Below, piece by piece: positions 49,221 through 58,344 of a stretch of DNA of 64,000 nucleotides. The position numbers were made by a program, and so were the translations under genes. The stretch lies in assembly GCA_033717875.1 (NCBI GenBank), contig JADDKJ010000001.1, positions 98,478 through 162,477 on the forward strand. Reading direction: 5' to 3'. Within the stretch, counting starts at the first letter, position 1; the number at the start of each line of letters is the position of its first letter. The notes below the pieces were generated by a model. That model had not been told where the DNA came from and ran no database searches. It worked only from the letters and a program-made list of their open reading frames with translations. Origin of the DNA: SBBG01 sp033717875. GTDB taxonomy: Bacteria > Pseudomonadota > Gammaproteobacteria > Ga0077554 > Ga007554.

Positions 49221-52001
49221 ATGTCATTATTGCTGATTATTTTATTTCCTCTGCTGGGCGCAGTGCTGCCGACCATCGCTATCCGTTGGGGGCGCAATGC
49301 CAGTGCCGGGTCGGCGGCGGGAGTGGCGATCATTCCTTTGGCGCTGTTGTTTCTCGACGCGCCGCAGGTATTCGCGGGAAAGATCGTTCAGGCCGGTTGG
49401 GATTGGGTACCCGCCATCGGTCTTAACCTGACGTTCAGGCTGGATGGGCTGGGATTTTTGTTCGCTCTGCTGATCCTGGGTATCGGGCTGCTGGTCATTC
49501 TGTATGCCCGTTACTATCTGGCGGAGCGTGACCCGGTGGGACGCTTTTATGCATTCCTGCTGCTGTTCATGGCCGCGATGCTGGGCATCGTTTTATCAGA
49601 CAATCTGCTGTTGCTGCTGGTGTTCTGGGAGCTGACCAGCCTGAGTTCCTTTCTGCTCATCGGTTACTGGAAGCACCACGCCGATGCGCGCCAGGGTGCG
49701 CGCATGGCGCTTGCTATTACGGGCGGCGGCGGGCTGGCGCTGCTGGCGGGGGTGCTGCTGCTGGGCCACATCGTGGGCAGTTTCGAGTTGCCGGTGATTC
49801 TGCGGTCGCGCGAGCTGATCCAGGGCAGCCCGCTTTACCTGCCGATGCTGGTGCTGATCCTGCTCGGCGCGTTCACAAAATCGGCGCAGTTTCCCTTCCA
49901 CTTCTGGTTGCCGCACGCCATGGCGGCGCCCACGCCGGTGAGCGCCTATTTGCACTCGGCGACCATGGTGAAGGCGGGGGTGTTCCTGCTGGCGCGGCTC
50001 TATCCGGTATTGTCCGGCAGCGATGCGTGGTTTTATCTGGTGAGCGGCACGGGTTTGGTCACGCTGGTGTTCGCGGCATACGTGGCGATGTTCAAGCATG
50101 ATCTCAAGGGCTTGCTGGCCTATTCCACCATCAGCCATCTGGGGCTCATCATGCTGCTGTTCGGCCTGAGCACACCGCTGGCGGCGGTGGCGGGGGTGTT
50201 CCATATCATCAATCATGCCACGTTCAAGGCGTCGCTGTTCATGGCGGCGGGCATCATCGATCATGAGAGCGGCAGCCGCGACATGCGCCGCTTGAACGGT
50301 TTGTGGAAATACATGCCGCACACGGCGGCGCTGGCGATGGTGGCGGCGGCGAGCATGGCCGGCGTGCCGCTGTTCAACGGGTTTCTGAGCAAGGAGATGT
50401 TCTTCACCGAGGCGCTGGAATTGCACCAGGCCGGAACGCTGTGGTGGATCGTACCGGCCGCCGCGACAGTGGCCGGTGTGTTCGCCGTGGCGTATTCTCT
50501 GCGTTTTATCCATGATGTTTTTTTCAACGGCGAACCCGTCGATTTGCCGCGCACGCCGCACGAGCCGCCGCGCTGGATGAAAGTGCCGGTGGAGATTCTG
50601 GTGGTACTGTGTCTGCTCGTGGGTATTTTTCCGGCGTATACTGTCGCGCCCTTGCTGGATGTCGCGGCGGGTAGCGTGTTGGGCGGGCCGCTGCCCGAAT
50701 TCGATCTGGCGATCTGGCATGGCTTCACCTTTCCATTGCTGATGAGCGTGATGGCCTTGACCGGGGGTGTGCTGGTTTATTTTGCGCTGCAATATCGCTT
50801 TAACCTGCACATGATCGTGCAATCGCCTTCACCGGGCAGGCGCTTCTATAACCGGGCGTTGGCCCGATTGGCGGGCTTGTCCGTGGCCATCACGGGCGGA
50901 TTGCAGAACGGTTCCTTGCAGAGTTATCTGGCGTTGCTCGTGGCGGTGACCCTGTTGGCCGGGGTGTTTCCTTTCTGGCAGCTTGGCTGGCATTCCGGCG
51001 GCCGGCCACTCGGCATGATGGATGGGGTGAGTGGGGTGGCCTGGTTGCTGTTGGTGGTGTCGGCGGTGTGCACTGTGATCTGGCATCGCCGGCGGCTGCT
51101 GGCACTGATTTTTGTTGGCGTGATCGGTCTGGTGGTGTCCCTGATATTTGTCCGTTTCTCCGCGCCGGACCTGGCCCTTACCCAGATTCTCGTGGAGGTG
51201 GTGTCCATCATCCTGTTGCTACTGGCGCTTTATCTGTTGCCGCAAACCACGCCGCGCGAATCTTCCGTGGCGCGTAGAATGCGCGATGCCGGTTTGGCGG
51301 TGGCGGCGGGGCTTGGCACGGGTGGTCTGGTGTGGGCGGTTTTGACGCGGCCGCAAAACACGATTTCCAGCTTCTTTCTGGAGCAGAGCGTTCCGGGAGG
51401 AGGAGGCAGCAATGTGGTGAATGTGATCCTGGTGGACTTTCGTGGTTTCGATACCTTCGGCGAAATTATCGTGCTGTCGATCGCGGCGCTGGGCATCTAC
51501 GCCATGATCAGCGGCTTGCGTGTCGAGCGGCCTGCTTTGGATCCTGCCGGGCGCCCCTGGGCGGCGGGCGGCCATCCCTTGCTGCTGAGGGTGGCGTCCC
51601 GGATCTTGTTGCCGCTGGCCTTGATGGTGTCTGTATATCTCTTTTTGCGCGGACACAACGAGCCGGGTGGGGGATTCATCGCGGGCTTGGTGACGGCGGT
51701 TGCGTTAATCATGCAATATCTTGCCAGCGGCATTGCCTGGACGGAAGCGCGCCTGCGTCTGGATCATCAGCGGATGCTCGCCATCGGGGTGCTGATCGCC
51801 GGTCTCACAGGCGTGGCGAGCTGGCTTTTCGGCGCGCCCTTTCTCACCAGCGCATTCGCGCATTTGCACCTGCCCGTGCTGGGCGAGTTGCCGCTCACCA
51901 GCGCGATGATGTTCGATCTGGGGGTTTACCTTACTGTGGTGGCGACGACGATGCTTATGCTGGTGACGCTGGGCAAGATTGGCGCCAGGGAGAATGCGTG
52001 A
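49221..52001 (+). CDS. mrpA: Mrp Na+/H+ antiporter subunit A fused to MrpB
   Basis: The largest subunit of the Mrp multisubunit cation/proton antiporter, related to complex I subunit NuoL. The 926-residue product has the NuoL-like core (RLDGLGFLFALLILGIGLLVILYARYYL, FWELTSLSSFLLIGYWKHH, SAQFPFHFWLPHAMAAPTPVSAYLHSATMVKAG, STISHLGLIMLLFG) and a C-terminal MrpB domain (LRVASRILLPLALMVSVYLFLRGHNEPGGGFIAGLVTA). MrpA/B fusion explains why there is no separate mrpB. Start ATG 49221, after a TTG at 49215. Its stop overlaps mrpC by one base. Confidence 0.94.
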   Translation: MSLLLIILFPLLGAVLPTIAIRWGRNASAGSAAGVAIIPLALLFLDAPQVFAGKIVQAGWDWVPAIGLNLTFRLDGLGFLFALLILGIGLLVILYARYYLAERDPVGRFYAFLLLFMAAMLGIVLSDNLLLLLVFWELTSLSSFLLIGYWKHHADARQGARMALAITGGGGLALLAGVLLLGHIVGSFELPVILRSRELIQGSPLYLPMLVLILLGAFTKSAQFPFHFWLPHAMAAPTPVSAYLHSATMVKAGVFLLARLYPVLSGSDAWFYLVSGTGLVTLVFAAYVAMFKHDLKGLLAYSTISHLGLIMLLFGLSTPLAAVAGVFHIINHATFKASLFMAAGIIDHESGSRDMRRLNGLWKYMPHTAALAMVAAASMAGVPLFNGFLSKEMFFTEALELHQAGTLWWIVPAAATVAGVFAVAYSLRFIHDVFFNGEPVDLPRTPHEPPRWMKVPVEILVVLCLLVGIFPAYTVAPLLDVAAGSVLGGPLPEFDLAIWHGFTFPLLMSVMALTGGVLVYFALQYRFNLHMIVQSPSPGRRFYNRALARLAGLSVAITGGLQNGSLQSYLALLVAVTLLAGVFPFWQLGWHSGGRPLGMMDGVSGVAWLLLVVSAVCTVIWHRRRLLALIFVGVIGLVVSLIFVRFSAPDLALTQILVEVVSIILLLLALYLLPQTTPRESSVARRMRDAGLAVAAGLGTGGLVWAVLTRPQNTISSFFLEQSVPGGGGSNVVNVILVDFRGFDTFGEIIVLSIAALGIYAMISGLRVERPALDPAGRPWAAGGHPLLLRVASRILLPLALMVSVYLFLRGHNEPGGGFIAGLVTAVALIMQYLASGIAWTEARLRLDHQRMLAIGVLIAGLTGVASWLFGAPFLTSAFAHLHLPVLGELPLTSAMMFDLGVYLTVVATTMLMLVTLGKIGARENA

Positions 52002-52348
52002 TGGAGTTGCTGGTCGCCAGCGCCATCGGTGTTCTCGTCGCGTGCGGTGTCTACTTGCTGCTGCGCGGCCGCACGTTTCCTGTGGTGCTCGGGCTTACAC
52101 TATTATCCTACGGCGTGAATGTATTCATCTTCGTCATGGGCCGGTTGCAGAGCGGGACGCCGCCCATTATCAAAACGGGGGCGGCAGGGTATGCCGATCC
52201 ATTGCCACAGGCTTTGGTGTTGACAGCGATAGTGATCGGTTTTGGCATGACCGCGTTTGTTTTGGCGCTGGCGGTGCGGGCTCGTTCCGCGCTTGGTAAT
52301 GATCATGTCGATGGCGTCGAGCGTTCCGGGCCGGAGCGCGTGCGATGA
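52001..52348 (+). CDS. mrpC: Mrp antiporter subunit C
   Basis: A 115-residue, NuoK-like membrane protein with three helices: LLVASAIGVLVACGVYLLL, TFPVVLGLTLLSYGVNVFIFV and PLPQALVLTAIVIGFGMTAFVLALAVR. The TPPI segment before the last helix and DPLPQALVLTAIVI are MrpC hallmarks. It overlaps mrpA at its start and mrpD at its end (ATGA). Confidence 0.93.
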   Translation: MELLVASAIGVLVACGVYLLLRGRTFPVVLGLTLLSYGVNVFIFVMGRLQSGTPPIIKTGAAGYADPLPQALVLTAIVIGFGMTAFVLALAVRARSALGNDHVDGVERSGPERVR

Positions 52349-53847
52349 GCCATTTGATCATCGTGCCTATTGTTCTGCCGGTGCTGGCGGCGGTGCTGGT
52401 ATTGCTAGCCGGACAGCGGCGGCAAACACTGGCGCGCGCGATCAGCGTCGCATCGACGTCAGGGTTGGCGGCCGTGGCGCTCGCTCTTCTCATTGCCGCC
52501 GACACAGGCGAGTACCGAGTGTACGCACTGGGCCAGTGGGCGGCGCCCTTCGGCATCGTGCTGGTGCTGGACAGGCTGAGCGCCCTCATGCTGCTGCTCA
52601 CCGCCGTCGTTGGCGTGTGCAGCCTTTTATACGCCGTGCAGGGCTGCGATCAGCAAGGCAAAAATTTTCATGCCTTGTTCCAGTTTCAACTGATGGGATT
52701 GAATGGCGCTTTCCTCACCGGCGATTTGTTCAATCTGTTTGTCTTTTTCGAGGTGTTCCTCATCGCGTCCTACGGCCTGCTGGCGCATGGCGGCGGCGAA
52801 GCGCGATTGCGCGCGGGCATTCACTATGTCGTGATCAATCTGGCCGGCTCGGCATTGTTTTTGATCGCGGTGAGCTTGCTCTACGGCGTGCTGGGCACGC
52901 TCAACATGGCCGATCTGGCGCTCAAGGTGGCGGCGGCGGACATTGAGGATGCCGCGCTGATTCGCAGCGCGGCGCTTTTGCTGCTGGTGGTGTTCGCGCT
53001 CAAGGCCGCCCTTTTCCCGCTCTATTTCTGGTTGCCCGACGCCTACAGCTCCGCCAGCGCCCCAGTGGCCGCGCTGTTTTCCATAATGACCAAAGTCGGT
53101 GTCTACGCTATTCTGCGCATGTACACCCTGGTGTTCGGCGCGGAGGCGGGCGCGGCACAGTGGGTGGCCGCGCCATGGCTGCTTCCCGCCGCGCTGGCGA
53201 CGCTGGCGCTGGGAATGCTGGGGGCATTGGCCAGCCGCCGCCTGAAAGGATTGATCGCGTATCTCACCGTCGCTTCCGTGGGCACGCTGATGGCCGCGGT
53301 GGGATTGTTCAGTGTCGATGGCATCGGCGCAGCCTTGTACTACATGGCGCACAGTACCTTGATCATCGCCGTGCTGTTCCTGTTGTCCGATCTGATCGCT
53401 CGCCAGCGCGGCGATCACCGCGATCGTCTGGAGAGAGCCGCGCCGGTGGCGCAGCCGGTTCTGCTGGGGATTTTGTTTTTCGTCGGCGCGATCGGCGTTG
53501 CGGGACTGCCGCCGTTGAGCGGATTTATCGGCAAGGTAATGGTGTTGCAGAGCGCCACCGCCACAGGCGCGGTCTACTGGGTGTGGGGCGTGGTGCTGGC
53601 GGGAGGGTTGCTGTCCATCATCAGTTTGTCGCAGGCCGGAAGCCTGTTGTTCTGGAATACTGATGTCAAGGCTGAGAAGCCGTTCGTGGCCGCGCCGGCC
53701 TCCGCGGCCGCGATAATGCCCGTGGCCGCGCTGTTGGCGGGTATTGCCGCGCTGTCGGCGCTGGCGCAGCCCATGAAGCGTTTTGCCGGCGATGCGGCCG
53801 TCCAGCTATTGCATCCGGCGGGATATATTCACGCCGTTCTGGGATGA
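52345..53847 (+). CDS. mrpD: Mrp antiporter subunit D
   Basis: A 500-residue, NuoM/N-like antiporter subunit with about 14 helices. Motifs include HALFQFQLMGLNGAFLTGDLFNLFVFFEVFLIASYGLL, KAALFPLYFWLPDAYSSASAPVAALFSIMTKVGVYA with the charged lysines of this family, and VGAIGVAGLPPLSGFIGKVMVLQ. It sits in the order A/B-C-D-E-F-G. Confidence 0.94.
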   Translation: MSHLIIVPIVLPVLAAVLVLLAGQRRQTLARAISVASTSGLAAVALALLIAADTGEYRVYALGQWAAPFGIVLVLDRLSALMLLLTAVVGVCSLLYAVQGCDQQGKNFHALFQFQLMGLNGAFLTGDLFNLFVFFEVFLIASYGLLAHGGGEARLRAGIHYVVINLAGSALFLIAVSLLYGVLGTLNMADLALKVAAADIEDAALIRSAALLLLVVFALKAALFPLYFWLPDAYSSASAPVAALFSIMTKVGVYAILRMYTLVFGAEAGAAQWVAAPWLLPAALATLALGMLGALASRRLKGLIAYLTVASVGTLMAAVGLFSVDGIGAALYYMAHSTLIIAVLFLLSDLIARQRGDHRDRLERAAPVAQPVLLGILFFVGAIGVAGLPPLSGFIGKVMVLQSATATGAVYWVWGVVLAGGLLSIISLSQAGSLLFWNTDVKAEKPFVAAPASAAAIMPVAALLAGIAALSALAQPMKRFAGDAAVQLLHPAGYIHAVLG

Positions 53848-53857
53848 GAGGATTACA

Positions 53858-54358
53858 GTGAAGCGCGCTTTCGACAAACTGTTGCCCCATCCCGTACTCA
53901 GTGTGAACCTGCTGCTTGTCTGGCTATTGCTGATGAAAAGTATAGCGCCTGGACATATCGTGCTGGGTGCGATGCTCGGCGTGCTTATCCCTTTGGCGAC
54001 GGCGCGGTTATGGATGGAAGAGGCCCGTCTTCATCGTCCACGCCTGATATTGCGGTTGATAGGCATCGTTTTGTGGGACATCCTGGTCGCCAGTATCGTT
54101 GTCACCCGGCTGATCCTGGGGCCAAAAGCCGCGCTGTGCCCTCGTTTTGTCGTGGTTCCTCTGGACATGACCAACCCTTATGCCATCGCCATGCTGGCCA
54201 GCATCATTTCACTAACGCCGGGCACCGTATCGGTATCGCTGAGCGATGACAACAAAGACTTGCTGTTGCACGGCCTGGACGTGCCGGATGCCGAGGAACT
54301 GATTCGTTCCGTCAAAACGAGGTACGAAACCCCCATCAAGGAGATATTCGAGTGCTAG
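53858..54358 (+). CDS. mrpE: Mrp antiporter subunit E
   Basis: A 166-residue subunit with two or three membrane helices: SVNLLLVWLLLMKSIAPGHIVLGAMLGVLIPL and LRLIGIVLWDILVASIVVTRLIL, then VVPLDMTNPYAIAMLASIISLTPGTVSVSLSDDNKDLLLHGLDV, the conserved MrpE end. GTG 53858 has a GAGAGG upstream. It overlaps mrpF by seven bases. Confidence 0.92.
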   Translation: MKRAFDKLLPHPVLSVNLLLVWLLLMKSIAPGHIVLGAMLGVLIPLATARLWMEEARLHRPRLILRLIGIVLWDILVASIVVTRLILGPKAALCPRFVVVPLDMTNPYAIAMLASIISLTPGTVSVSLSDDNKDLLLHGLDVPDAEELIRSVKTRYETPIKEIFEC

Positions 54359-54621
54359 CCGCCGCCATCATCATTGCCCTTACTGCCATCAGCCTCGCCA
54401 TGCTGCTCAACCTGTGGCGCCTGCTGTGTGGCCCGGATTTGCCGGATCGCGTCCTTGCCCTGGATACGCTGTACATCAACACCATCGCGCTGTTGGTATT
54501 GCTCGGTATCCACTTCGATAGCCTGGTGTACTTCGAGGTTTCCCTGCTCATTGCCATAGTGGGTTTCATCGGCACCGTGGTCTTCAGCAAATATGTATTG
54601 CGCGGAGATGTGATCGAATGA
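54352..54621 (+). CDS. mrpF: Mrp antiporter subunit F
   Basis: An 89-residue protein with three helices, MLAAAIIIALTAISLAMLLNLWRLLCGPDLPDRVLALDTLYINTIALLVLLG. The GPxxPDRVxALDxL stretch identifies MrpF. It starts at GTG inside the end of mrpE and overlaps mrpG by four bases. Confidence 0.92.
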   Translation: MLAAAIIIALTAISLAMLLNLWRLLCGPDLPDRVLALDTLYINTIALLVLLGIHFDSLVYFEVSLLIAIVGFIGTVVFSKYVLRGDVIE

Positions 54622-54989
54622 GCGCGATGTCCACGACGCTGCTGGAAATCCTGATATCGCTGTTCTTGCTGGCCAGCGCATTTTTTACCCTGGTGGGATC
54701 CATCGGGCTGGCGCGCCTGCCGGATTTTTATACCCGTTTGCACGGTCCCACCAAGGCCACCACCTTGGGCGTGGGCGCAATGCTGGCCGCTTCGGTGATC
54801 TATTTCAGCGCACGCGGGGAGTGGTTGAGCCTGAATGAACTATTGATCACGGTATTCCTCTTCATCACCGCGCCGATCAGCGCGTATCTATTGGCTCAGG
54901 CGGCGTTACACCTGAAGGTGCGAGGTGTGTCCCAGGGCGTTGATGAGGCGCCGCCGCCTCCGGGCGAACAAGAGCGGTTAACAAAATGA
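54618..54989 (+). CDS. mrpG: Mrp antiporter subunit G
   Basis: A 123-residue protein with three helices. It has SLFLLASAFFTLVGSIGLARLPDFYTRLHGPTKATTLGVGAMLAASVIYF, the MrpG signature, then NELLITVFLFITAPISAYLLAQAAL and an acidic, proline-rich tail. It closes the Mrp operon. An IS5-type remnant follows directly. Confidence 0.92.
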   Translation: MSAMSTTLLEILISLFLLASAFFTLVGSIGLARLPDFYTRLHGPTKATTLGVGAMLAASVIYFSARGEWLSLNELLITVFLFITAPISAYLLAQAALHLKVRGVSQGVDEAPPPPGEQERLTK

Positions 54990-55025
54990 ATTCCCCTTGT
55001 ATGTTCAATCGCATACGCGAAGGTA

Positions 55026-55311
55026 AAGGAACCTCTGATTAATTCCCATTTTCTGCGATACTACGCGTAATCACTTGTTCACCTATGGAGAGCCTACGCA
55101 TGCGCCAACAGACCCTTGCTGAAGCGACCTTTGATCGGTACCGCAAGACGACACGCCGAGAGACGTTTCTCAGAGAGATGAACAAGGTGGTGCCGTGGTC
55201 TGAAGGAAGCTCTGAATAATTCCATCCTGGAATTTTCAGAGCATGAAAAGCAAAAATGTGATTTTGCTTTTCTTCCTTTTTAAGAACCTCTGAATTAATC
55301 AGAGTTTCCTT
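55026..55311 (+). mobile_element. Internally deleted IS5-family-type element
   Basis: The ends AAGGAACCTCTGATTAATTC (55026-55045) and the inverse at 55292-55311 match at 19 of 20 bases. Between them lie the first 39 codons of an IS5-type transposase and, from 55204, a second copy of a related end plus a palindrome shared with 43387-43437. It looks like a decayed element reduced to MITE size, with one related end nested inside it. It fills most of the 342-base gap after mrpG. Confidence 0.72.
55100..55219 (+). pseudogene. IS5-family transposase, N-terminal fragment
   Basis: A 39-codon reading frame, too short to be caught as a normal gene. It begins MRQQTLAEATFDRYRKTTRR and continues ETFLREMNKVVPWSEG before a stop. 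IS5-family transposases commonly begin in this way (MKQxTLAxxxFExxRKxTRRExFLxxMExxVPW). The match breaks off near 55203, where a copy of the element's own end begins. It is almost certainly not functional, but marks an earlier full insertion here. Confidence 0.78.
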
Positions 55312-55331
55312 AAAGAAACATTCGGGTTAGA

Positions 55332-55682
55332 ATGCCGATTATGGCGACATCGATCCGACGTATCGTTCAACTCCTGCTGATCACCCTGCTGGTCAATGCT
55401 GGTGGCTGGACGTTCAATGGCGCGGCTGTGGCCGATGTGTTTCTCCAGGAAACACAACAGAATGACGCGGCTGCGGCGCAGGCGGGTGAACCGGAATCCT
55501 GCACCACCAAGGCCGTGTGCAACCACTGGTGTCATGCAGTGGGCCATTTTATCGGATTATTCCCCCCGCCCCTGGGCATCATCCCGGCGGTCGCCACCGG
55601 CGACCGCTTTGCCGCCAAACGGCTCATCATCCTTCCCTTGCTTCCCGCAGGCCATTTCCGGCCACCACGACTCCTCTCCTGA
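55332..55682 (+). CDS. Small exported protein preceding the czc genes, CzcI-like position
   Basis: A 116-residue protein (ATG 55341 is also possible) with an N-terminal hydrophobic segment (IVQLLLITLLVNAGGWTF) and a mature region holding cysteines and histidines in ESCTTKAVCNHWCHAVGHFIGL, a possible metal site, then GRxxxRLII-type sequence with prolines. Such small Cys/His proteins often stand first in czc-type cobalt-zinc-cadmium operons, where CzcI has been proposed as a regulator. The similarity here rests on position and composition. It is 92 bases from the outer membrane gene. Confidence 0.6.
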   Translation: MPIMATSIRRIVQLLLITLLVNAGGWTFNGAAVADVFLQETQQNDAAAAQAGEPESCTTKAVCNHWCHAVGHFIGLFPPPLGIIPAVATGDRFAAKRLIILPLLPAGHFRPPRLLS

Positions 55683-55774
55683 TCATCACCTGACGTATTC
55701 GTGATCGTTTCCTGAGCGCGCCCGCCGCCCTTGGTCGCGTTGGCGCGCTCGCAAAAACAAAAAGGGAGTTCATC

Positions 55775-57091
55775 GTGGAATTCTTACGACTGTGCCGCGG
55801 CGTTTTCGCCTGGCTACGGCGCGGCGGGCGCGCGTCCGCTGTGGCGTTATTGTTCACCGTTTGGCACACAGAGGCAGTCTCCATGCCACCCACCCCCATT
55901 ATCACCCTGGAGCAGGCGTGGCAACTGGCCGAACAGGCCAACCCGGCGCTACGCGCCGCCGAGGCGACCTTTGCCACCGCCGAGGGCGAACTGCGTGACG
56001 CCCGCGCCCTGCTCTGGAACAACCCCGAACTTTCCACGGGCTGGCGCAGCCGCAACGTCCCTCAAACCGGAAACCCCGCTCAGACGCAACGCGAGTGGAC
56101 CGCCGGCATCGCCCAGAGATTCGAGATCGCCGGCCAGCAGGGGGCGCGGCGCATTGCGGCGGAGCGGGCGCTGGCGGCAACCCGTGAGCTCGTAGCAGAC
56201 ACACGCCGCCAGGTGCGTGCCGAGGTGGAGCAGCGCTTCGTGCGGGTATTGAGCCTCCAGCTTCGTATCGCGACTGAGGGGCAGACTCTGAAACTCATCG
56301 AGGAGGCCGCCGGCGCGGTGCGCAAGCGGGTCGCCGCGGGTGAGGACAGCCGCTTGGACGGCAACCTGGCGAGCGTCGAGGCAGAGCGGGCGCGCAATCA
56401 GTTGGCCTCGCTGCGCGAACAGCTTGTCCAGTCCCAGGCCGAGCTTGCCGCCGCACTTCAGCTTCCCGACCAGACGTTACCCGAGGTGAGCGGCGCGCTC
56501 GATGTGAAGGCCGCCGCCTATGGCCTCGATGACCTGCTGGCAAGCACGGACGAACGTCCGCTGCTGCGCGCGCTGGATCACCAGGAAGAAGCGGCGCGGG
56601 CGCGGCTCGCACTGGAGCGGGCGGTGCGCTACCCGGACATCACCGTTGGATTGAACACCGGACGCGAAGGGTCCGCAGATCTGCGGGAAAGGGTGGCGGG
56701 CGTGAGCGTAACGCTGCCGTTGCCTCTTTTCCGCCGCAACGGTGGCGGTATCGGGCGGGCCGTGACCGATCTCACCCAGGCGGAAATCGAAAAACAGGCG
56801 GGGCGGCGCGACACGCGGACACAGGTGCTCGCCCTGTGGGAACGGCTGCGCAATCTGCGGGAGCGGGTGGCGCGGCTGCAAGAATCGGTGCTGCCGGGCC
56901 TGGAAGAAAACCAGCGGCTCGTGACGACCTCCTTCCGTGCCGGCGAGATCGGTCTCCTCCAACTGCTGCTGGTGAACCGTCAGGTTCTGGAAGGACGGCG
57001 GGATCTCCTGGAGGCTCGCACCGAGCTGCGCCGGGTGAGCGTTGCCCTGGAGGCGGCGGCGGGCTGGCATCAGGCGGATAGCAGCCGCTGA
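55775..57091 (+). CDS. czcC: Outer membrane efflux protein, CzcC-like
   Basis: A 438-residue TolC-type channel for a heavy-metal RND system. It has the two repeated coiled-coil regions of the family: ITLEQAWQLAEQANPALRAAEATFATAEGELRDARAL, then VEQRFVRVLSLQLRIA, and in the second half LALERAVRYPDITVGLNTGREG, VSVTLPLPLFRRNGGGIGRA and GEIGLLQLLLVNRQVLEGRRDLLEARTELRR. A GTG start at 55775 has GGGAG six bases before it. An N-terminal hydrophobic segment (SAVALLFTVWHTEAVS) fits export. It is followed by the adaptor and pump. Confidence 0.88.
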   Translation: MEFLRLCRGVFAWLRRGGRASAVALLFTVWHTEAVSMPPTPIITLEQAWQLAEQANPALRAAEATFATAEGELRDARALLWNNPELSTGWRSRNVPQTGNPAQTQREWTAGIAQRFEIAGQQGARRIAAERALAATRELVADTRRQVRAEVEQRFVRVLSLQLRIATEGQTLKLIEEAAGAVRKRVAAGEDSRLDGNLASVEAERARNQLASLREQLVQSQAELAAALQLPDQTLPEVSGALDVKAAAYGLDDLLASTDERPLLRALDHQEEAARARLALERAVRYPDITVGLNTGREGSADLRERVAGVSVTLPLPLFRRNGGGIGRAVTDLTQAEIEKQAGRRDTRTQVLALWERLRNLRERVARLQESVLPGLEENQRLVTTSFRAGEIGLLQLLLVNRQVLEGRRDLLEARTELRRVSVALEAAAGWHQADSSR

Positions 57092-57125
57092 GACTAAAGA
57101 ACATTCGATACAAGGAAACCATGCA

Positions 57126-58331
57126 ATGAAGAAACTGTTCAATCTTGACAGCAAGACCCGCGGCGCGCGGCTCGCCGCATTGAGCCTGTTATGCACCGCG
57201 CTGGCGGCGCTGCTGGGAGGCTGCGAAAAGGCGCCCGGGCCGCCAGCGCCCGGTAAGGCCGCCGAGCGCCCGGCGGAAACGGCCGGGGCGATGGAACACG
57301 GCGCCGAGTTGGGGATCTCCCAGGAAGACGCTGCCAGGGCTGGCCTCAAGGTGCAGCGGGTTGAACTCCGGGAATGGGCCGGGCAGATCACCGTCACCGC
57401 CACCATCCAGGCGAACCAGGACAGGCTCGCCCACGTGATGCCGCGCGTGCCGGGCCGCCTCGTCGAAGTGCGCGCCCGGCTCGGCGACCGGGTGAAAGCG
57501 GGACAGACGCTGGCGCTGCTCGACAGTATCGATCTGGGTGCGGCGCGCTCCGCCTATCTTCAGGCGCATAGCGAGGAGGCGGTGACCAGAGCCGGTTTCG
57601 AGCGCGCCCAGCGCCTGCAGGCCGAGAACATCATCCCGGAAAAGGAATTCCTGCGTGCCCGCGCCGAATACGAAAAGGCCAGGGCGAGCCTGCGCGCCGC
57701 CGCCGACAAGCTCCTTATGCTGGGCGTGGCGCCCGACCAAGGGAGCGGCTCGATATTTCCGCTGACGACCCCGTTTACCGGCATCGTGATCGAAAAGAAG
57801 GCGGTGCTGGGGGAACTCGCCCAGCCCGACATGAACCTGTTCACCGTGGCCGATCTGTCCACCCTCTGGATAGAAAGTGATCTGTTCGAGAAGGACCTTG
57901 CCAAGGTCAAGATCGGCACCCAGGCCACTGTCACGGTGTCCGCCTATCCGGGTGAAGTGTTCAAGGGGCGGCTCACCTACATCAGCAGCACGATGGACAA
58001 AGAAACCCGCACCGTCAAGGCGCGCGTCGAGGTGCCCAACCCGGACGGGCGGCTGAAACCGGAAATGTTCGCTACTGTGGTGATCGGAACCGGGGGAAGC
58101 GCCAAGGCACTCACCGTGCCGGAAGACGCCGTGTTGCTGTTGCAAGGGCAACCGACGGTATTTGTCGCCGAAAGAGGCGGGTTCGAGCCGCGCGCCGTGG
58201 AAGTGGGCGAACGTGCCCAGGGGTACGCTGTGCTTAAATCCGGCGTGGCGCCGGGGGAGATGGTCGTGGTGAGCGGCGCTTATGCCCTCAAGGCGCGGCT
58301 GCTCAAATCGCAGATCGGCGAAGAGCACTGA
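57126..58331 (+). CDS. czcB: Heavy-metal RND adaptor, CzcB-like
   Basis: A 401-residue membrane fusion protein with a lipoprotein-like leader (LCTALAALLGGC, then EKAPGPP). It has MPRVPGRLVEVRARLGDRVKAGQTLALLDS, the alpha-hairpin (LGAARSAYLQAHSEEAVTRAGFERAQRL), the second lipoyl half and FTGIVIEKKAVLGELAQPDMNLFTVADLSTLWIESDLFEKDL, which is typical of CzcB/CusB. There are few histidines. ATG 57126 is used; an AAGGA lies about ten bases before it. Confidence 0.92.
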   Translation: MKKLFNLDSKTRGARLAALSLLCTALAALLGGCEKAPGPPAPGKAAERPAETAGAMEHGAELGISQEDAARAGLKVQRVELREWAGQITVTATIQANQDRLAHVMPRVPGRLVEVRARLGDRVKAGQTLALLDSIDLGAARSAYLQAHSEEAVTRAGFERAQRLQAENIIPEKEFLRARAEYEKARASLRAAADKLLMLGVAPDQGSGSIFPLTTPFTGIVIEKKAVLGELAQPDMNLFTVADLSTLWIESDLFEKDLAKVKIGTQATVTVSAYPGEVFKGRLTYISSTMDKETRTVKARVEVPNPDGRLKPEMFATVVIGTGGSAKALTVPEDAVLLLQGQPTVFVAERGGFEPRAVEVGERAQGYAVLKSGVAPGEMVVVSGAYALKARLLKSQIGEEH

Positions 58332-58344
58332 CAGGAGAACGGAC

